From Streptococcus sp. HF-1907 (GTDB taxonomy: Bacteria; Bacillota; Bacilli; Lactobacillales; Streptococcaceae), in contig NZ_JADNQT010000008.1 of the NCBI RefSeq assembly GCF_015594605.1, forward strand, positions 1-64,000: 64,000 nucleotides of DNA, given 5' to 3'. The notes beneath the pieces are model-generated. The model was not told the DNA's origin. It saw nothing but the letters and a program-made list of their open reading frames with translations, and did not search any database. Below are positions 59,605 to 64,000 of this stretch, in pieces. The translations under genes and the position numbers were made by a program. Position 1 is the stretch's first letter, and every line of letters begins with the position of its first letter.

Positions 59605-61786
59605 TTATTCAACAGATTTAAGAGCTTCAAGCATGTCAACATTACGAAGGTGACGGTTAACCACCCAACTAAGCACCGCAAGAATGATGATAACGGCTAG
59701 GATTGGCACGATGTAGACATAGGTTGCCACAGATGGTTCGAACATGATGCTTGATGAGCCGCCGATCATTGACAAGATAACTTGATGAAGAAAGGCTCCG
59801 CCGATGATACCTGTGATGATACCAATGATAGATAAGACAATGATCTCACGATAGATATACATGGTCACTTCTTTGTTGTGGAAACCGAGAACCTTGATTG
59901 TTGACAATTCACGGATACGTTCTGCGACGTTAATATTAATTAAATTGTAAAGAATAACGACTGCTAGAAGAACTGAAAGGACAACTAGGATTAACATGAC
60001 TGAAGAAAGTGAGTTAGCTGTTTTGTTGAAAAGGGCAGCTAATTCAATGTTTTGAGAGATACCTGATACCACATCAAGTGACAAGAAACGATTCGCCATT
60101 TCTTTCACTTCCTTGCTCGATGACTATTTAAGTGTAACAAACTCTGCATTTTTCTCAGGTGCTTTTCCAGCTAATGTTTTGTAATAAGCTAGGCTGATAA
60201 AGATGAAATGACCTGTGTACATTTCTGAAATACCAGCGACTTTAACTGAAACTATTTTGTTGTTGAGGTCAACCTTGATACTGTCACCGACTTTCACACC
60301 GTATAGTTTAGCTAATTTTTCAGTTAGGTAAACACCCTTGTCATTTAACGTATAGCTTTCTTTACTGCTACAATTTTGAAGTTGGATGTATTTTTTTAGG
60401 GCAGATTTCTCAGCAGAAATGATTGTCACTGTCTCTTTTTGAGAACGACCAGAAATCGTTTGATTTCCTTTTTCCATGTAAATGGCTTTATTTGCTAACA
60501 AGTTATCAAGTGCTGACGTTTCGCTATCGCTTGCGCTAGTGTCACGCGCCACAATCATATCGTAGGTCATGGTCATGACTTCTTTAAATTGACGGTCAGA
60601 TACGCCAGAGATAGAAGACTGGATACCAAGACCTGCAAAGAGAAGAGCAACCGAACCTGCCACACCAAAGATGGTCATGAGCATACGTTGTTTATAACGG
60701 AAGATATTTCGAGCAGTCACCTTATGCGTAAAACTGAGGCGTTTCCAAATGAAAGTAATGCGTTCCAAGAGGATTTTTGACCCTGCAACGGGTGGTTTTA
60801 CTTGTAAAAGCTGCGCTGGTTTTTCGACCAATTCCTTGCGAGCCACTAAGTAGGTTGGCAGTACTGCTGAGATAAGCGCCAGCACAATAGCCAAGGCAAA
60901 GTACCAAAGATGCGGATAAAGACTTGGCAAACCTAGAACAGTATCTGATGCCGTGATTGATGCAATACGAGGTGACAAAATGTAGTTCCCAAAAAGAACA
61001 CCGGCAATAAGTCCCTGTAAGACTTGCAACCAAACCATAGAGAACAAATTTAGCTATGATTTGACAGTTAGTATAACCAAGGGCTTTGAAGAGACCAGCA
61101 TTTGTACGTTCTTCATCAACAAAACGTGTCATAGTTGTCAAGGTTACCATAGCAGCCACGACATAGAGAACTACTGGGAAGATATTACCAACAGATGCAA
61201 TTGATTTAGCTGAATTATCATAGGTCATATAGCCCTCACCGCCAGGTAGACTTGTCCGATTATAGACGGTGTAAGTTGGTGTTGTGAGGCTATCAATCGT
61301 TTTTTGAGCTCTTTCTAAGTCAGCTTTTTTAGAAGCAATTTCCTTTTTAGCTGATTCAAGCTGCGCTTTAGCAGTAAGTTAATGCCTGCGCTTGTTGGCT
61401 TGTAGATGGTAAACCAGCTGTTTTCAGCTGCGCTTCTTGTTGAGTAATCTTTTGCTCATTTTGTTTGATTTCAGCTTCTTTAGAAGCAAGGATTTTCTTG
61501 CCATTATCAATCGTTTTTTGTTTGTCTGCTTTGATTGAGGCAATGCGTTTGGCACCGTTATCAGACACTAATGTTGCAAGGTCATCTTGGTGCTTAGACA
61601 TTTTTTAGTGTAATTGTCTGTGTAGTAAGCGACATTTTTCAGGTCATTATAACGAACACGAGCAATCATGTAAACATCGCTATCAAAAGCAGATTCTGTC
61701 ACCACACCGTAACCAGCAAGGTTACCAGTACCAGCACTACTTGACCCCATATTTAAAACAAAAATTCTCATCGCTTTGAACATCAA
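59605..61786 (-). pseudogene. FtsX/MacB-type ABC transporter permease, truncated and multiply broken
   Basis: Five reading-frame pieces together encode most of a large FtsX-family permease: an extracellular domain with a coiled coil (EIKQNEQKITQQEAQLKTAG), four-plus membrane helices, and the C-terminal NINVAERIRELSTIKVLGF core. Lesions: the N-terminus is missing before FVLNMGSSSAG (about 61770); one A is lost from an A-tract near 61603; a T is added near 61378 (TTAACTTACTGC); a T is added near 61013; and there is a TAG at 60124-60126 in frame with SSSKEVKEMANRF. There is no ATPase partner nearby. It is a well-advanced pseudogene. Confidence 0.88.
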
Positions 61787-61833
61787 AATAGAGACTCACA
61801 AAAAGGTGAATCTCTATTTTTTAGGCTCAATTG

Positions 61834-63558
61834 TTAGAATCGAATTTGTTCACGTGTTTTTTCGTATGATGATACGAAACGGTCTGTGACACCTGGCTCA
61901 ACTGTTTCTAAAGCGTATGAAATTTCTCCAAAGGAAGCTTCATAGTTATTTTCCACTTCGAATAAATGGAGCGCCTGTTCAAAACTTGCTTGGACAGCTG
62001 GTTCAAAGCTGCGATAACGATTTGAATATTGAAGAAGCTGCTCAGTCAAAGTAGCGTCTTGAACAACTTTGTAAGTCGTTGCTTCCAAGTTTGCGATAGC
62101 ATTGTTTGTCACTTCTCTCAAACGAGAAACAACTTCAACATCAATACGTCCACGGCTCAATTCATCCATCAAGGTTTCCAACTGAGAACTTGTTGTAAAG
62201 AAAGTGCTCAAGAAATCTTGTGGGATGCCAGGAAGATTGCGTTTTTCCATGAATCGTTTAATCATATGCAACTTAGCCACATGATTTTCTAATTCTTCAC
62301 GCGCTGATACTTCGATTTGCTCAATGTCCTTAATGGCATTGAAGACTTCCATTTGACCTTCTTCAATATTTGCTAAAATCTGAAGGCTACGGTCAAAGAC
62401 TTCTCGAAGTTGTGAAAATGGCATCTCACCTTGACCAAAGTTAAGCGCCTCTGGCAAGACTTTCTCTTCCAAATTTTCCAATTCATTCGTAAAGTTTTGA
62501 AGGTTGAGGCCTTCATTTTCATTAAGAATGTATTTGGTTGAAAGACGTTTAATCTCAGCATCAAGTTGGTCATTGTTAGATTTAGCATGCGCCAAATAAT
62601 CTGGGAAAATCTTGCTATCTTTCAAGGCTACTTTATGAGCAGCGATTTCTTGTTCAAATAGATCGTAAAGCCCATCAATTGTCGTTTGAATATGCTCATT
62701 TTCTTCACGCGCACGATCAAGGTCAAGACTCACTAATTCATCCGAATTTGAACGAATGGCTTCGCGAATTTCTTGGAAACGTTGCTCGATATCTTTTTCT
62801 TCAAAATGATAATTTTCTTCCAAAAGACGACGATAACCAGATTCCAAGTCATCCAACTGGTCTGGGAAATCATCTTCTAATTTAGCAACAATAGCAGGAA
62901 TTTGCTCCGTAATCTGACCAAGGGCAATGGTATGCTCTTCGGCGCGATCAAGAATTTCAGACGCTTCAACAGGGTCACCAGTAGAGTTCAAGGTTACAAA
63001 TTGTGAGAACTCTGTTTCGATATTCTTCATCTGCTTATTAATTTCTGGCATTGTTGAACCGAAATTATCCTCTTTTTCAGAAATTGAAGCTTGAAGGGTT
63101 TCGTAAAGATCCAAGGCATGTGTCACACGTGCGCTGTTCTTTTCTTCCTGAGCTCGAAGGACTGCTAGAGCGTCTCGAATAGCAGCAATATCTTCTTCAA
63201 CGACTGTCAACTGGCTATCGACATTATCAATCTCATGCTTAGCACGGATGAAATTGAAAGTATCGTTAAGATTTTCAGCTTCAAAAATATGATTTTCAAT
63301 ATCGGTGAATGAATTTGTCGTTAAATCAACCCACTTTTGATTCCATTCGCGGAAAGTTGACTGACTTTGCCCAATAAGGTGTAAATCCCTGACTTCCTCA
63401 ATTTCATCATGAACTGGTAAATCAAAAAGTGCTTGTTTTTTTTCTTCTAGGTTTGCGATTAACGAGTCATTTCGTTTTCTTATTATAACGCCGACTAGAT
63501 AGGCAATAATCACTAAAACAACGATTGCCACTAGTAGCAAAATGATTCCGCTAGGCAT
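61834..63558 (-). CDS. ezrA: Septation ring formation regulator EzrA
   Basis: A 574-residue protein with an N-terminal membrane anchor (about 3-25, [20 protein letters not shown]) and a long cytoplasmic part of spectrin-like coiled-coil repeats rich in Glu, Leu and Gln. EzrA binds FtsZ and controls Z-ring formation and peptidoglycan synthesis at the septum in low-GC Gram-positives. The conserved near-C-terminal [20 protein letters not shown] segment is present. The gene follows gyrB, as is usual in streptococci. Confidence 0.95.
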   Translation of the reverse strand: MPSGIILLLVAIVVLVIIAYLVGVIIRKRNDSLIANLEEKKQALFDLPVHDEIEEVRDLHLIGQSQSTFREWNQKWVDLTTNSFTDIENHIFEAENLNDTFNFIRAKHEIDNVDSQLTVVEEDIAAIRDALAVLRAQEEKNSARVTHALDLYETLQASISEKEDNFGSTMPEINKQMKNIETEFSQFVTLNSTGDPVEASEILDRAEEHTIALGQITEQIPAIVAKLEDDFPDQLDDLESGYRRLLEENYHFEEKDIEQRFQEIREAIRSNSDELVSLDLDRAREENEHIQTTIDGLYDLFEQEIAAHKVALKDSKIFPDYLAHAKSNNDQLDAEIKRLSTKYILNENEGLNLQNFTNELENLEEKVLPEALNFGQGEMPFSQLREVFDRSLQILANIEEGQMEVFNAIKDIEQIEVSAREELENHVAKLHMIKRFMEKRNLPGIPQDFLSTFFTTSSQLETLMDELSRGRIDVEVVSRLREVTNNAIANLEATTYKVVQDATLTEQLLQYSNRYRSFEPAVQASFEQALHLFEVENNYEASFGEISYALETVEPGVTDRFVSSYEKTREQIRF

Positions 63559-63652
63559 CTGGATCTCCTTAAATTAGTCTAATTTTCTATAAACACACTA
63601 TAACATTACGATTATAGCATACTCACAGGCATTTTTCAAAATAAACTCAGGA

Positions 63653-64000
63653 TTAAATATCCAGTGTACTGTAAACGGCATTTTCTTCGATAAACTCACG
63701 ACGTGGCTCAACACGGTCGCCCATAAGCATATCAAAAATCTTGTCTGCTTCTGCTGCATCATCAACAGAAACACGCGCCATCAAACGATTTTCAGGGTCC
63801 ATAGTTGTTTCCCACAACTGGTGGTCATCCATTTCCCCAAGACCTTTGTAACGTTGAACAGTTGGTTTGGAACGGCCATTGCTGTAACGTTCCATCGCCA
63901 AGCGTAACTGCTCTTCTTGGTCAGCACCTGGTTGGATGTATTCTTTAATCTCAGAGCCAACCTTCACTCCATAAATCGGTGGTTGGGCAATGTAGACATA
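63653..64000 (-). CDS. gyrB: DNA gyrase subunit B, C-terminal end (partial, runs off the window)
   Basis: The last 115 residues of GyrB are visible: [35 protein letters not shown] and [15 protein letters not shown], with the C-terminal end [20 protein letters not shown]. This is the end of the TOPRIM/tail region that contacts GyrA and DNA. The frame is open to the window edge at 64000. A gap of about 95 bases separates it from ezrA. Confidence 0.97.
   Translation of the reverse strand, partial: YVYIAQPPIYGVKVGSEIKEYIQPGADQEEQLRLAMERYSNGRSKPTVQRYKGLGEMDDHQLWETTMDPENRLMARVSVDDAAEADKIFDMLMGDRVEPRREFIEENAVYSTLDI

Overview
The window is a chromosomal segment of a low-GC Firmicute, almost certainly a Streptococcus. 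Gene content and order are streptococcal: vicRKX next to rnc-smc-ftsY, ccpA divergent from pepQ, aroA-aroK-pheA-LCP, the cpoA-type glycosyltransferase pair, and a II-A CRISPR-Cas locus with an S. pyogenes-like repeat and tracrRNA. Protein and repeat sequences look closest to the S. bovis/equinus complex (gallolyticus, infantarius, lutetiensis); this species-level guess is inference from memory and was not computed.

Layout. 0-3.4 kb: end of an IS3-family element, a DpnII restriction-enzyme remnant, a tandem array of 41-bp repeats, a sirtuin, DedA and PAP2 membrane proteins. 3.4-5.6 kb: hairpin-rich spacer, then a three-gene unit (42-aa protein, permease, TIGR03943-type protein). 5.6-16.7 kb: a second 41-bp array, then housekeeping genes on the minus strand (ftsY, two HAD phosphatases, smc, rnc, YbaN-like gene, vicX-vicK-vicR). 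17-21.4 kb: polar amino-acid ABC transporter, followed by a 69-codon small ORF and a second substrate-binding protein. 21.4-27.5 kb: a decaying stretch with a DUF2500 pseudogene, a frameshifted aldo/keto reductase, a truncated ABC exporter and an ABC permease broken by a 70-bp duplication. The last belongs to a LytTR/DUF3021 regulated exporter operon. 27.6-39.4 kb: thrS with its T-box, glycolipid glycosyltransferases, ccpA/pepQ, DUF554, an HdiR-type SOS regulator, dus, and a SulP transporter. 39.4-43.1 kb: a third 41-bp array, then rlmD with a foreign 3' end and a 1.5-kb scar of an integrative element; the native rlmD 3' end survives downstream. 43.1-51.2 kb: LCP protein, aromatic amino-acid genes, eno, glycerate kinase. 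51.3-58.8 kb: complete type II-A CRISPR-Cas (20 identical repeats, csn2, cas2, cas1, cas9, tracrRNA). 58.9-64 kb: serB, a multiply broken FtsX-type permease, ezrA and the 3' end of gyrB.

Most notable signals. (1) The Cas9 carries Gln-Lys-Gln where S. pyogenes Cas9 has the PAM-reading Arg-Lys-Arg, which predicts an adenine-rich PAM instead of NGG. (2) The rlmD scar shows capture of a new C-terminal domain by integration of a mobile element and later loss of most of that element. (3) Three intergenic arrays have unrelated sequences but the same 41-bp period. (4) An exporter permease has an off-state that recombination between two 41-bp direct repeats could repair exactly. At least five genes are pseudogenes, so the genome shows accessory-gene decay; single-base lesions could in principle be sequencing errors.
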